Origin: Lycorma delicatula
Lineage: Eukaryota > Arthropoda > Insecta > Hemiptera > Fulgoridae
Assembly (NCBI RefSeq): GCF_047948215.1
Contig: NC_134455.1
Span: 105,790,495-105,854,494, forward strand
Reading direction: 5' to 3'
DNA length: 64,000 bases
The notes below the pieces were generated by a model that was given only the letters and a program-made list of their open reading frames with translations, was not told the origin of the DNA and did no database searches. The translations under genes were made by a program, and so were the position numbers. Numbering within the stretch: position 1 is the stretch's first letter; each line of letters starts with the position of its first letter. Shown one piece after another: positions 48,480 to 61,825 of this stretch.

Positions 48480-49345
48480 AATTTTTTAGCCAGAGGGGAA
48501 TCTTATTCGTTGAGGCTTTTGGAGCTTGGCGTCCATCAGCTCAAGCAGGTGGCAGCCCTAATTTTAACCATAACCGGCCTGAACATCACACAATATATTC
48601 CCTCAATACTACATCGCGAACACGATATATTAACAACATAAACACTGACACACCACAACACTACACTGTTTATTCTGACACCAGCACATAAGTGGCTATT
48701 CCAACGCTTTCCGAACTGCAGTAGTAACCGAAGTGGGAAACTTTTCCTACGTTTTTTTTATCCTTCATCGGGAAATTGTGTCGAAGGGTGAAGGGATCTT
48801 AGAAATGAATTACAAAAGATGTTCTTTGAAAACCACGATGAACACAGTTGTAGCCAGCCCTAGTTTTAGTATTCATGCGCTCTGCTGGGATGGTCTTTAA
48901 TCGGTACTCATGGGAACTTTATGTCAAATATTCCTAAAACCTCCATGGTGGTTGACGATCTACTTCAATATAACCAACTAAAAAAGGCTTGTATGACCAA
49001 AACTCACTTCTTTTGATGAAGGAAATGCTAATAATGACAAAGAATGATGCATTTCCTGCTCCTTATAAAAATATAAGATTTATTGTAATTCGAAATGCCT
49101 AGGAAGGTAAAGGTTCTTTTGAAGGTCTCACCCTTCCTGACAAAGAAAGTTTTGACTGCAGCTGTTAGAGTACCTAAGAATGTGCGTAAACTTAGAGACG
49201 GAGGTACCTGGTAGTACTTTATCAGATGACCCAAGTAAGGCTCTGTTACGCCTGATTTCCCTCAGCATTATAGTTGTAAATGTGATCGATCGAAAAATTA
49301 AACATCTGAAGAGCGTAATTTTACGCCTCAATTCGAGGTCGATAA
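48480..49345. other. Moderate-GC region, unassigned
   Basis: 48490-48960 is less AT-rich but I recognise nothing. At 49170-49350 one plus-strand frame is open for about 58 codons (including LETEVPGSTLSDDPSKALLR). No family assigned. Confidence 0.25.
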
Positions 49346-49349
49346 GAAA

Positions 49350-50880
49350 ATGATTTAATTTTACAGAATAAGTAAATATATCATATTTTCTCCATAATCC
49401 TGAGCTAAGTCCTCTCTTTTAACGTTTAACTTGTAAACAATAGCTTTCATTCATTTTATTTTACACTTTTTCGTATTAATAACTGAATATAAAAAGCGAT
49501 TAAAAATATTTAACTTTATACTATGTTCAGTAATATTCTCGAATTAACGTTAAATAAACATTTAAATTAATTACACTACATCAAAATTGTGTAACTCTAT
49601 TTTAAAAATTTTAGATAAAGAAAACAGTAAATTTTTCATTTTTATTGTTAGCAATATTTTATTTTAAAATGCTGTTTACAAAAAACAGATTTGATGTTTA
49701 TAAAGAAAAAAGTCAGTTCTAAGCTTCATGAATATAAATGAAAATCTTCCTTTTTGAATAATCCAGATTTATATGCCGTCTGTAAAATACAGGTGTGATA
49801 CAATATACTGCATACCTATCTATACAAAGAACTAAATATATAAAAGAAATGGAGTTTTGGTCATTTATTTAACATGAAATATATATGTAGGCAATAATTA
49901 AAAAAGTATTTAAAGTGGATTTTTAAGCTTACGGAAAACTTCATACGTGTAAATTTGTTTTATTAAATTACATTACATCACTGAAGTTTTTTTTTTTATT
50001 ATAGTCCCTAGAGGTTTTAGGATTAAATTCTCTTAATATTTATGAAACCGTTTGATAAAATAAATTTTGTTGGTACGATTTCGTGAATTCATAGATCAAT
50101 TAATTCTACAACTTGTTAAAAAAAATCAGAATCTAAAATATTTTATATTTTTATTGTTCAAATACAAGTCAGCCAAAAACCTTAGTACTTCCCACATACA
50201 TAAAAATAGACACCTTTACGTATCTCATGAAATTTTTTTTAAAAAGTTTTAAACAATAATTAATAAACAGATTTCCTTACTGTGTTGATGGGTGTTTCAC
50301 TGTTTGGACAGAAACGTAGGATTTTTTTTTTTAGCCTTTAAATCTGTTTCGCTTATTTCAGTATTATTTTTATTCTAACATTGCAAAATCGGCATTTAGC
50401 AACTCATTATTTAAGCAAATCGTTTCTCGTAAATTATTCTTTCGCCTATCACCTCTAGAATAAATAATTTTTAATAAAAAAATTATTTAATCACAGAAAC
50501 ATTTAATCTTTTCTAAAAATGTTTGTATTGCGCAAAAGTTCTTACCAACTTCTAGAAACCACGCGAATCATTTACACTACTCATACTTCCAGCACAACCT
50601 TCCCATTATAACCTTCTCGTTTCCTTATACAATTATTTACTTTGCTAACTACATTAAAAATATATTCGTTTAACCATATTAGAAGTAGTTTTCCTAAATA
50701 AGCTCAATAGATCAAAAACGGTTTTTTCTTACGTTACTGATAACAGTCCAATCATCAAACAATTTTTCCCTACATCAAACGTTTTTTGTATTGCAATTTT
50801 CATTAACCGTAGAACCTTTATAAACAAATCTAACAACGTGTTCACGGTTATCTATTCCTTAAATTCCAACACATTTTCTC
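49350..50880. other. AT-rich non-coding DNA
   Basis: No features recognised. Confidence 0.45.
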
Positions 50881-50889
50881 CTGTATCAG

Positions 50890-51080
50890 AAATATCTGAC
50901 TACAAACAACAGGCAAGTAGAATCAGGCAAGATTTGCTTTGGAATTCTTTGTTTTTCTTCTATCCGTCCATTGAAATCTTCCATTACTATCAGGTTTATA
51001 TTTTCATTTTCGACTAAAATTTCATTCACGCTATCAACGTCTTTATTCCAATTTAGACAATTTAAATAAATTGTATCTAC
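50890..51080 (-). pseudogene. LINE endonuclease fragment
   Basis: The minus strand reads WNKDVDSVNEILVENENIN and, in the next frame, LIVMEDFNGRIEEKQRIPK. This is the VxGDFNxRIG block of AP-like LINE endonucleases with the Gly before Asp replaced by Glu. Flanks are too decayed to follow. Confidence 0.55.
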
Positions 51081-51410
51081 ATATATACTCTTGTGAGATC
51101 AATCATTTGTTACATGCGCAAGTATAGCGGTTATAAATCTTACAATATGTGGAATCAGTACAACGTGTTTTTATTAAAAAGATTTTAACGTACCAAGAAA
51201 TACGCCTAATTATCTTATTTTCTTAGAAGTGGGTCTTCTCTCTGTATTTGCCTCTTCACTGACATAGTATCTGAATTATATTAAAAGATGTTATAGTTTG
51301 CAAGCGCGGCGAATAGATATCAAGATTATATTAGAAGAAATTTTGAATAGGAAAAAAGCATTTAAGACGAACGAAAAACAGTAAGTGATATATACGGCAT
51401 ATATGATGGC

Positions 51411-52965
51411 ATGAACGAGTATGTTCATTCCATCAAAAAAGAAAAAACTCAAGTTTTGGCATTACTACATGCGCGAGTTGCAGCGCAACCCCTGGCAGAT
51501 CGCAAAGTCATGTTACCGACCAAAGCCATTGCACGTGTTGTCCAGTGTTCGATGTGGGTTTGGTGGTTGAGACTACACTTTAGTATCTGTGGCGACTTAC
51601 CAGGCGTTCCTGGATACTCTCTATCAGATCCTTCGGAGGGTGAAGCAGAAGTCGGCGACAGGGTGGGTGAGACACCATTCCCTGGCGTGTGGGTTGCGGA
51701 TCCCTTACATATAGACCTAGTGGTTTCTCGAATGGCACTGAGAAAGACACCGGAGATTGACCAACTTTACCCGGATATTTTCTATCATCTGCTGCCTGTC
51801 ATAAGAGAACCGCTTGGCTAGCTGTTCTCGGGGTGCCTTAGATAAGGCTACTTTCCGGCTTGCTGGAAGGTGGCATTGGTGAGGGTGTTCTTAAAATCAG
51901 GAAAGGATCAGAGTGAGGTCAGTAGTTATCGACCCATAAGCCTCTTGCCGATTATCCCTAAGTTGCTATAAAGGCTGTTTGTGGAACGGCTCAGGCAAAA
52001 ACATCGATATGAACTGTTTTCTAAATCGAGGCCAGTATGTTTCATGAAAGGGGTTGACACCGAGGATTGCGTCTTAAATGCTCTTGCCGAGGTGGAAAGG
52101 GCCGACTGTTAATATGTTTTGGCAATCGTTGTTGATATAGAAGCAGCATTTTCTTCCTTGTCTTGGAGTTCTGTCTTCTATGAATTGGAAAGCCGCAATG
52201 TTCTCCTAGTCCTACAGGCCGTAATGCGTGACTACTTGTCTGATCACACGGCTCTGTTTAAAGATGCGCATCTAGTTGTGGAAACATCCGTGACTAGGGG
52301 AACCCCACAGGGGTTCTCATCTATTGCTGTGGAACCTGATCTTTGACGGATTTCTGGGATTGACAATCCCAGAAGGGTCATCACGGTCCAGGCTTTCACC
52401 GATGACTGTCTCCTATTAGTTCGTGATAACTCACGACGGCTGCTAGAAGATCGAGCGCAGGCGGCTTTGTCAACCACAGAGGGTTGGATGGATGTGCAAA
52501 ATTTAAATATTTCTCTGCCCGAGACGAAGTTTATGCTTCTCACGAGTACAGTCGGAGCCCCCATATTAAATATCAAGGCTGTGTAATCAGCTGAGTTAGA
52601 GTTTATAAGTACCTACGTGTTCTCTTCGATGAAAAGTTGCGGTTTAGCAACCACATTAGGCGAGTAGTGGCGAACGCCGTCTCAGTGATGCACAAACTTA
52701 GAAGGATTGCTCGGAAAGACTATGGGTTGTCGCGCCGTCAAATGTACATGGTGTACCGAGGTGTCGAAAGCATGACCTCTTACGCGGCGTCCGTTAGGGC
52801 GCATAGGTTGGATATGAATAGAACACTTTTTCAAAATTTAAGGAGTTCCCAGCGCAGAGTCGTAATGTTTGCACTGGTGTTTTTAAAACAACCTCCTACG
52901 AGGCTACCATCGAATTGAGAGTAGCTTGTATACACTGAACAATTTTTCAGTTGAAGTTTAGGGTC
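51411..52965 (+). pseudogene. R1-like LINE, reverse transcriptase region
   Basis: An open frame of 136 codons at 51411-51818 ends with MALRKTPEIDQLYPDIFYHL, the RT entry typical of R1-group elements (usually KAPGxDG). After a frameshift come YFPACWKVALVRVFLKSGKD and SSYRPISLLPIIPKLL, then LAIVVDIEAAFSSLSW (palm motif A), VTRGTPQGF and, shifted again, VQAFTDDCLLLVRDNSRRLL (motif C, usually AYADD; here TDD). The C-terminal part continues to about 52960 in mixed frames. No endonuclease and no 28S rDNA target are seen, so this is a 5'-truncated dead copy, unlikely to be rDNA-linked R1 itself. Confidence 0.8.
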
Positions 52966-53049
52966 AATATCTCCAGGTTGTAGGGTAGATAATTTATTTT
53001 GGTGTCAACTTTCTGAATTTTTTGCAAAAATACTACTTTTTATTAAACT

Positions 53050-53700
53050 AAGTACATGCGTGCATGTTTATCTTACAATTTTTAAAAATTTTGCCTCAAA
53101 CAAAATTTTTCCCTTCCCCAAAAATGAACAGAAAGTTATTTTTTAATTTAGTGCATACTTTTTAACCGTATTTATTTTTATGTCTTTCTACGCGTAGTAG
53201 TAGTAGTGCAAGTGATCCAGAAAAAATAATTTACGGGCAATATTGGGAGTGGAAGAGCCGACCAACGTTTAAAAGTATCTATTTTTGAATTTTGCATTTT
53301 TCTTTGGTTTATTTAAACTTTTAATAATATTATTATTATCATCAAATTTCGTCATAGTTCAACCCCCAAAATAAAAATAAATTTTAGGTAAGTTTTTTTT
53401 GGTGGTACAATTTTTAATGGATTTTTTTTTTTTTAGTTTCTTACATTTAATATAAATGTAGAAAAATAAAAAAAATCTTCTTTGAAGGTAATTTTGGAAG
53501 TGAGGAAAAAGAAAAACTACCGATTTTTTTTAAGTCTTTAATTTTTTTATTTATTTAAAAATGTAATGATACTTTTAAAATTAAACTTCATCATAAATTA
53601 ATCCCACCCCAAAAAAATGAACCTTAAAAAACTTTTTAAATTTATCATTGTTTTTCCACTATAGAAGAATAAATTAATTAATAGCAGAAAAGTATTACAA
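53050..53700. repeat. Possible diverged tandem repeat (~230 bp period)
   Basis: Three stretches (about 53070-53170, 53290-53400, 53540-53640) share an A/T-rich lead, a TTCATCATAAATTAATCCC-like or TTCGTCATAGTTCAACCCC-like block and a CCCCAAAA(T) block. The similarity is modest and judged by eye. Confidence 0.3.
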
Positions 53701-54835
53701 CTTTATTATCAGATTCTTAATTTACAAATTAAATAAATAAATTTTCAAGCTAATTGAGGTTGATTAAAACTAAAAATGAAATGTCACCATTAAGTTATAT
53801 TAGTTGAATATTAAATGAACTATAATTTGAGACCTTATTCGAGGTTATAGATAGCGAAAGCGTAGTCAATTATGTCCTTCTACGGTGCTTTGCTTGTTAA
53901 ATATACTAGTTGAAAAATTGGAAATACATTATTAAAAAGAAAAAAATAGGTAAATAATAAATAATACAATTTCTTTACACAGCTCTATTAATAATAATAA
54001 TTCCTAATTGAAAATAGTTTAGAAAATATACACTTTTCTTACTATTGTTAAAAAAAAAAAATATATGAATTGAAGTTAATAAACAATAAACATATAACAT
54101 GTTGATATTAACTATATTATTCATTTTGAACAAATTCAAAGTGAAGTTCTAAACAAATTTTATATGCTCGTATGCTTACTACATATAGAAAATGTATCAT
54201 ACAGTTCCCCCGGGAATTCATAACCTATTTTAGTCGCGAAAATAATGAAAAAGTTCATATAAACATATATTCTAAAATTCTTCATTTGCGAGTTATGGCT
54301 AGTGAAAGATTCCGCTCGGATTTCAGCTACTCCGGTAAAATGAAGTGTACTGAAACTTTTAGGACGTTAATTAAGGAACAAAATTAGTGGTTTCTTATGT
54401 TTTTGACCTGAAAAATCGAACAAAATAGGTCTCAGAATCACATCTGCAGTAGGTTTTGAGAAATTTTGGATGAAAACCAATAAATTGGGATAAAAAACCC
54501 TGTTTTTTTATGTTTGACGTACCTTGAATAACCTTGTTGTTTGATGTTTGAATAACCTTGTTGTAAAGAACACTAAAACCTTTTAAAAAATCATGTAGAG
54601 AATTTTATTCTGAATAAAATGCTGTAAGATATGTTGAAAAAACCAAAGAAATTTTAGAATTCAGATTCTATTTAGAAATAGTGCATTTGTACATTTGTCA
54701 GAATTGTACTTGTTTGATGTATTGATATAAAAAAAACAAATTCTTTTTTTGTGAGGAAAAAATTTGTAAAAAAAATTTACTGTAAGAAAAACTGAAAATT
54801 ACACATTATTTTTTATTTTAATTGTAAAATAAAAA

Positions 54836-54840
<5 letters not shown>

Positions 54841-54890
<50 letters not shown>
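54841..54890. repeat. Poly-T tract of 50 bases
   Basis: Uninterrupted T run. On the minus strand it would be a poly-A tail-like tract, but no retroelement sequence is recognised upstream of it; it could also be slippage expansion. Confidence 0.9.
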
Positions 54891-54893
<3 letters not shown>

Positions 54894-55229
54894 GACAGAA
54901 ATAAAATAAAGTATTTGTAAGATTATTATTTCAAAGTTAGCAAAAAAATAACAACAGCTAATCAACACTGCGCAATACTGTATTAGTGTTTAAATCATTC
55001 TGTAAGGTACATTAAATATATCTTTATAAGTTCATATACTGTAAACTTAGCTGTTGTTAGCGAAGATTTTTTATTAATTTTATTTCGAAAGTAATCGATT
55101 TGCCATTGATGTAATGACGTTTTTATTTACAAAAACGGAATACACAGATATGTATTAATTTTTAGTGTGTGTAATTGTAATGCTACAGCTGCCACAATAA
55201 AATATAAATACATTTTCTGAATCGCAGAA

Positions 55230-56130
55230 ATGCAGATCTGAAAACAATTAGGGGGAGTTTCGCAATCTTCGGGAAACAAGTTCACTACCTAGTATTCGTA
55301 ACAGCTACTCGTACGAACGATCTGTCCAGTACGACACTATTATTGATAAAATCGCTATCGATGCAGTTCAGGCGTCAGTACACAACGTCTTTCTAAGCAG
55401 ATTGTAATTTCGCTTTCGATTGTATGGAGGGCATTTAAAACAAGTTTTATCCTTATCATAAACAGTCAGCTTCTACATCTACACCCAGGAGATGGTTCGC
55501 TTTACTTGGAGTTCTGCAACAGTTTGAATACAAATCGGTAAGTGTACAAGTATATTTTGTTTACCGACGAGGCAAATTTCACTCGAAACTGCGTCAATGA
55601 GAATATATGGGCAGAAATAAATCCTCATGAAACGGTAGAAGGCAATTTTCACAATCGACTATTTGCAACGTCCATATTAACTGGCCGCTTAAATACTGAG
55701 TTCTATTTTTTTTTGAAGAATTACCGCCGATGGTTGAAGATCTCTAGCGCTGAGACGCAAGTATACTTCCAGCACGATGGCGCGCCACACCACTTCTATT
55801 GAACCGTTTCCACTTACTTAAATCATCATTTCTTTGAGAAATAGATTGATCGTGGAGGTCCACATTCCTGGCCATCAAGATTGACTGATCTAATACCTTC
55901 AGATTTTTTCGTTCGGAAATGCATGAAAAATATTGTATACAAAACAAAACTACATTCTCGTGAGGAATTAATTGCCCACATTATGGATGCGGCTGTACAA
56001 TAAAAAATCATGTATTAATTAAAAACAGTCCTGAAGAACTAAAAGAGAAACAGATGCAGTATATAAGCGTGTCAAGATATGTGTTGAAAATGGCGAGCTC
56101 ATTTTTGAACCTTTATTATAAATTGGTATG
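55230..56130 (+). pseudogene. DD41D-type mariner-like transposase relic
   Basis: Plus-strand frames read RNSYSYERSVQYDTIIDKIA (N-terminal region), LHLHPGDGSLYLEFC, then from 55542 KYILFTDEANFTRNCVNENI with the first Asp, NPHETVEGNFHNRLFATSIL, VYFQHDGAPHHFY with the second Asp, IDRGGPHSWPSRLTDLIPSD with the third, and HSREELIAHIMDAAV. The second and third Asp are 41 residues apart, counting two stop codons as residues. Several stops and a shift make it inactive. Confidence 0.85.
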
Positions 56131-56659
56131 TATACACTTTGGTCTAGTTTACGGTTTCTAAATTAAATTCAAATTTTTCCACCTCTTGTTGGATTTATTC
56201 AATTTATCTTACACCATTTTGTTCAAGATTAAATTCTGTAAAAAAGGAAAAGACATTTTGACATTTTTTACACTTTTGTTTAAACGTTTTGTGTTTATTA
56301 CCCATTTAATAATGTATTGTATGTCAAACATAAAAAATCAGGGGTTTCTACAGCAATTTATTGGTTTTCACCCCGAATTCTCAAAAACTAGGGCAGATAC
56401 GGTTCTAGGACCATTTTCATCGATTTTAAAAGTTAAAAGCCGTAAGAAATTTCTAATTGTTTCCCATAATAAACATCCTAAAAATTTCAGTAGACCTCAC
56501 TTTACTCGGATAGCTAAAATCCGAGCGAAATCTTTCACTAACCATAACTCGCAAATGAAGCATATTAGAACATACGTTTTATAAATTTGTCCCATTACTT
56601 TTAGGAGTACAAGTTATAAATGTCGCATGAGAACTTCAGGATACACTCTGTACAATTGA

Positions 56660-57920
56660 TAACTTATGAACTCGGTTTTCTATTCATACATTATTTATAT
56701 TCTAAAATAAATAATTATTTTATTGTATTTTTGTTTTGTTACACATATACAAGAATAATAACAAATTATAGTGAAACGTTTTTAATAAATTTCATTAAGT
56801 TAATTATAAATAAACTAATAAATAAAAATCAGACGAAAGAACAAACTTAACTGTAATATGCATCCATAAACTTGTTAATAGGAAAAGCAAAGAAATAATT
56901 AGAGGATATTTATGGCATGAGTTATTTCATAACGTGTTAAACAAACGTTTTATTTAAAAAACTGTGGTTGAGTTTTACTTTTACTTTTTATAGTAAATTT
57001 AATTTGCTTTATCATTTGAACAACAAACGATTATATTCACAAAACAGTACCTTTAATAAAGACAATTTCGAAATGTTTAGTTTTGTTCAAGAAAATTTAT
57101 GCATTATATTAATGATTTTTTTTATATTAAAGAAACAAAAATTATAACAGTTTATCCATGAAAATATTTATCTTATCCTTTTTTTTCAGATTCTAATGTA
57201 ACTTAACATTTAACAATTTATTTTGCTCTATGACTTTCGTACTGTCTATTTTTTCTACGAAAAGGGTTACGCATAAAGCAATGATAGAATCTATTTAGCA
57301 ATTTCTTTTTGGTTCCGTATACTAACATCTGTAGTGGATAAGCCTACCATCCGAATTTTCATCTACATAAAAGCTACCCTTCCATATAAGACAGTATATT
57401 GTTTTGTATCTGTAACATTCCTTCCTTCTTATACTAATCAAATAAAAAAAATGTTTTTCCCTTTTTGGCATATTGAATTTTCTACCTTAATATTTAATTC
57501 TACATTAACCCTTTTCTACCTTAATTCGTCATGCATCTATTTTTATTTGTTTATTTTATAACATTTACTTATATATATATATATATATATATATATTTAA
57601 ACTAAAGTTCCTTCCTAGCACAAATCCACAAATCCATTTCATAAAATATTTCTTGTGACTTTAGGGTTCATTATCTATATATTTCTTCATACGTTCTTCT
57701 GAAAAATACTACTGATGGATTCGGCATACAAATATTCAGTATTATAGTAGGCTTTAGTTTTGAATGCAATCTGATAAAATAATTACTCTGTAAGACCCTA
57801 CAAAAATGGGGCCATCCGGAGAAAATTGTTACACCCGTTACTTCGAAGATAGAATGATAAATGAAAAAAAAAAAAAACTAATTGCCAATTTAATTAATAC
57901 TGTAACAATTAAAATATTAT
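56660..57920. other. AT-rich non-coding DNA
   Basis: It contains an AT microsatellite at 57571-57596. No coding motif recognised. Confidence 0.45.
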
Positions 57921-57929
57921 CAAATATTA

Positions 57930-58640
57930 CAATTAAAAATCGGATGTGGACACCATATAACTTCCTTGTGCGCCTATTAAATTACATATACACATATTTT
58001 TTTTTTTAGATGAAACGTACGTAAAATTTTATTTCATTAGTGACTTCTGATATATTTTATTTTTTGTTATTATTGAATTATTATTCATCGTAAAACTTTT
58101 TTTACAATGAGAGGTTAATAAAATTATTAATAAATTAATATATTTAAATTTAAAAAATGAAGTTAAAAAAAAGCGATTGAGTCTGATTCGAACCGATCTG
58201 ACTTCTAAGATCCAAATATTTCATTAATTAAAATTTAATTTGCCTATAACTCTGAAACCAATGAAAATAAGTTCCACTTATGATATATTGTTGAAAAGCG
58301 TTCAATCAGGGCTTATTCTGCAGTTAAGAAAAAGTCAAAACTCCAAATTTGTTTGGAACTTTGGACTTTTTTGGACACTTTTGGTTCAGTCGATTGCAAT
58401 CAAAAGGAGACGTGCGTAACTAGATGTTACAGCAGTTCTAAATCCAAAATTTCAACATTCTACGGCTAATCGTTTTTTGAGTTATGCGAGATACGTAAAT
58501 ACGTTCGTACAGACGTCACACCGAAACTAGTGAAAATGGATTCAGGGATGGTCAAAATGGAAATATACGTTGAAATCTGAAAACCGAAATTTTTCGCGAT
58601 TACAATAATTCCTTGTACGAAGTACAAGGGAATAGAAATG
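57930..58640 (-). repeat. 0.7 kb interspersed repeat, copy 3 (most complete)
   Basis: It runs from GTGGACACCATATAACTTCC to TTCCTTGTACGAAGTACAAG, with the blocks of copy 1 in mirrored order. The terminal CCTTGTACGAAGTACAAGG is itself a hairpin. Length is about 710 bases. Confidence 0.85.
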
Positions 58641-58832
58641 ACAATATTATGGGATAAGTAAAGTATAGAAAAATAAAAATACAATACTGAGTATACATTG
58701 TTCAGGACTTACATATTTATAGCTGGATTCATTTTTACATTTTTTTTTTCGTAACAGTTAACTTAACTAAAAAAGTGCTTAAAAACAGGTACTGTTTTTA
58801 AACATTTTTTTCGTAATTGGAAATATAGTACT

Positions 58833-58990
58833 TTTTTTTTTTAACTTCCGGGACTACCGTTTGGTATTGCTTTAGAGGATGAGATGAATGATTTGTAGCG
58901 TGTATGAAAATCCTATGCCTGACCGGGATTCGAAGCCGAGACCTCCGGATGAAAGGCCGAGACGCTACCACTCGCGCCACGGGGACCGGC
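58833..58990 (-). repeat. tRNA-derived SINE, family 1, minus strand
   Basis: The minus strand reads GCCGGTCCCCGTGGCGCGAG, GTGGTAGCGTCTCGGCC, the B box GGCTTCGAATCCCGG, then the TCATCTCATCCTC body and a run of A. It is the same family as 11515 and 38631. Confidence 0.88.
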
Positions 58991-58994
58991 GAAA

Positions 58995-61330
58995 ATATAG
59001 TACTGTAATAGCTGATTTGAATTCAAAATATCTTTACGTACAGTACTGTTTTATTAGAATACATTATTACGTAAATGCAACACATCTGAATGTCATTTTT
59101 TATTAGTGAGTGACAAAAACATTTTTTTTCTTGTACCACAATTCGTTTATTTACAATCGAGTCCAAGAAGGAACCATAAGTAAATAGAATTACAATAAGA
59201 ACTTGGTGTTAGGGGTTTCCATTGAATACCCTCAATAAAACACACATACGTAAGAAAATAGTTCATTTGCATAAATGCTCTTGCACAAATTCACTCCATA
59301 AAAAGTACAAAAATCCGTAAAAATGACCAAAAATCAAATAATATTACAAGACAAAGGAAAAGAAAATCAAAACAGTAACATTATTAGCTTATGAAAGGAA
59401 ATTAGGATCTTCATCACAGTAAACGGAAGATGCTCATCATTTAAAGGATGCCATCCCAGCCCAAGAGTCATTCAGACTTCCCCCCGTCCAGCACGTAAAT
59501 ATCATTTATTTTAGTTTGCATAAATTACCCTATAATTTACTGATAAAATATTACGCTAATCTCTATAGCTTATCTTATTATTTTCTAACCATATTTTTCT
59601 TTTATCTACTCTTAAACCATTCTCCTTTTGAGTTAGTTTATTATTTAAATATTGTTCTTCAGACTCCTTCCTGGTTTTTATATTTTCTTTTGATTTCCTT
59701 TTCGATACCAATAACCGGGAACATAAGTAAAACATTACTTTACCTCTAGGATATTTTACACGAGGCCTTAAACTGAATTATAAAAGAAAAGAAAAACGGT
59801 CTTTCATAAACTGTAAGTAAGTAGTTTTCTATTACTTTTAGTAGGACTCAAAAGCTAGTACAACTTATATACTGTTTGCCAGATATAATTAAACGTTAAT
59901 TAATTTTTGGCCTCTAAAAGTGCAGAAAGAAATTATTATATTTAGTTAAACTGATTATTTATTTATGATTTTTCTCTCTCTATCATTAATTTTGAGCATA
60001 AAAGTGAAAATATGTTTTTCTTACTCTCCCCACTAATAGAACTTGAGAATAAAGGAAAAGTTACTACTTGCCCTACTCTGTCAAAAATTTAATTTTTTAA
60101 AATTACCCTTTAAATTTAAAGGGGTATTAGATTTCGAGAAAAATTTACTTAAGGAAATTCGTTAACCTTTACATGGATATTTTTTAGAAAATATAAGGTT
60201 ACATCCCACTTCTGAAAAATATAATATTCCGTTATTTTATTTTTGGCTCTAACTCATTTTAATCTTTATTAAAAAGATTAAATAAAAAAAAAAAAATATA
60301 TATATATATATATATTTGTCCATGTCACTTTAAGAGCAATTGAAATTTAAGTGCTTTTGTCCCATCTAATATACTCCCGAGACGAAATAAGAAACAATTA
60401 TTTTTTCATTACTATCATAAATGTTGTACTTTATTTTTTGAATATTTTTATGCAGACCCTTTTTTAAGTTTATTTATTTATTGTTAAGGATCATTTCTTT
60501 ATAATATTTATTTTTCTAATTGTCCTCACAGAGAAAGGAAATTCAAAAATATTTTTATTGAAATTTTGAAATATTGAGCTAAAATCTTATTTTGGTTTTT
60601 AATATTATGTAAGGGATAATTTTTTATTATTAATTTTTCTGTACAAATAATAATAAAATATATTTTTGTTAGTATGTATCCATATATTATTTATTGATCC
60701 TTTAAGAATATCCAAATTTCTAATTTTCACAATTGAAAGGTACGATTCTGAAAATTGTCTATGCAAATGTGAATTTCTTTGATCAGAAATTTCAAAACTA
60801 AATTTACATTTTTTTTTTTTTTAATTATCGGTCTTCAAGTATATAAAAAATAAAAATTTTTATTTCAGAGATATTATTTTTTAGGTTTTTCTTAATTATA
60901 AATTATCCCCACAGCTTCTAAATCATAAATATTTACAAAATACTTTTTTCTTTAAAATCTTTTATTTATAAAATTTTATTAAACTTTTTTCTCATATTAA
61001 AATTATCTCTTTTCTTAATAGTTTAATAAATCTCCTTCTTTAAATCTTTTAAATACTAAATGGTATCTTAAAGTTATTACAATCTACTTTAACTCATTTA
61101 ACAATGTTAACATAAAAACAGTGTAAATGTAGTGAAAGTTGATTTAATTTTTTAACACAGTTATATATTATATATACATATATTACTGTTTCAATTAAAT
61201 GTTCCTATTTAGGAAATAAATTCTATTAAGTAGATCCCAAAATATGGCTTTGTTATAGACTATGTTGAAAATATTTACTTCAGAAATTTTTTTTGGTTAC
61301 TTACTGTGACAGTTTGTTTCGGTAGATATT
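58995..61330. other. AT-rich non-coding DNA
   Basis: A TA microsatellite lies at 60295-60316. 59380-59500 is slightly less AT-rich. No coding motif recognised. Confidence 0.45.
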
Positions 61331-61378
61331 CTTTAACGATATTTTGTTGTTTTGTAGGTGGTTGTTCAATTCGTTCTT

Positions 61379-61825
61379 TTACTGGTCATTTTTGAATCTG
61401 GTTGCTTGATGTCTCGGCTTGTGGATCTTCATCGATGTTCGCTCTTTTTTGGATGTTGAGTGATGTGGATGTTCTTTTGTTGATTTTTGTGTACCGGGTA
61501 TGTCGTCAGCAGTAATAGAGTCTGTACTTATAAATTTTACTTCTTGTTCGTGAGCATCTGTTACAGCTTCGTCTGTAGAATTTAAATGGTCGTCTTTATC
61601 GTTGTTATTTGTTATTTCTTTCCGAGTATTAGATTCTGCAATATTATCATCACCTCCTTTCCTTCTAAAGTTAGAATTCGAATCATTAAAAACTTTGTTT
61701 GTTTCTATTTATGCATCTTTCCATGCTTTATTTCTTCGTGCATCTCTTGCTTTTGCTGCATCCGGATTTTTGCGATACCATTGCCAGATAGCTGCTTTTT
61801 GTCTCTGACTGTATTGTTTAGGCAT
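61379..61825 (-). pseudogene. Unrecognised ORF interrupted by one TAA (149 codons)
   Basis: The minus strand starts MPKQYSQRQKAAIWQWYRKN, then PDAAKARDARRNKAWKDA; codon 39 is TAA, and the same frame stays open for 110 further codons with Asp/Asn/Ser/Thr-rich, hydrophilic sequence (for example GGDDNIAESNTRKEITNNN) to a TAA at 61379. The Trp/Lys/Arg-rich N-terminus suggests a DNA-binding helical domain, which is an inference only. A GC-richer block lies upstream (62110-62340). It could be an element gene with a nonsense mutation or a broken host gene. I do not recognise the family. Confidence 0.4.

Larger units (their letters stand above)
54202..56650 (+). mobile_element. Mariner-like element with ~300 bp inverted repeats
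   Basis: The left arm (about 54202-54510) and right arm (about 56320-56650) are inverse copies. Shared mirrored blocks include TTCATTTGCGAGTTATGG, TAGTGAAAGATT, CGCTCGGATTT, AAAACCAATAAATTG and CAGAGTG-type tips. TA stands at 54200-54201 and 56651-56652. A transposase relic lies in the core. Arms of this size are far longer than the 28 bp tips of 37128-38434, but related to the outer arms of 18329-20517. A 50-base T tract (54841-54890) lies inside. Confidence 0.85.

Noticed and set aside
51411..52965. R1 element inserted in 28S rDNA
   Set aside because: The RT is R1-like, but no 28S rRNA sequence flanks it.
56186..56584. 132-codon plus-strand frame
   Set aside because: It lies in the right inverted arm of the 54202-56650 element, and no similar protein is encoded in the left arm; a chance frame.
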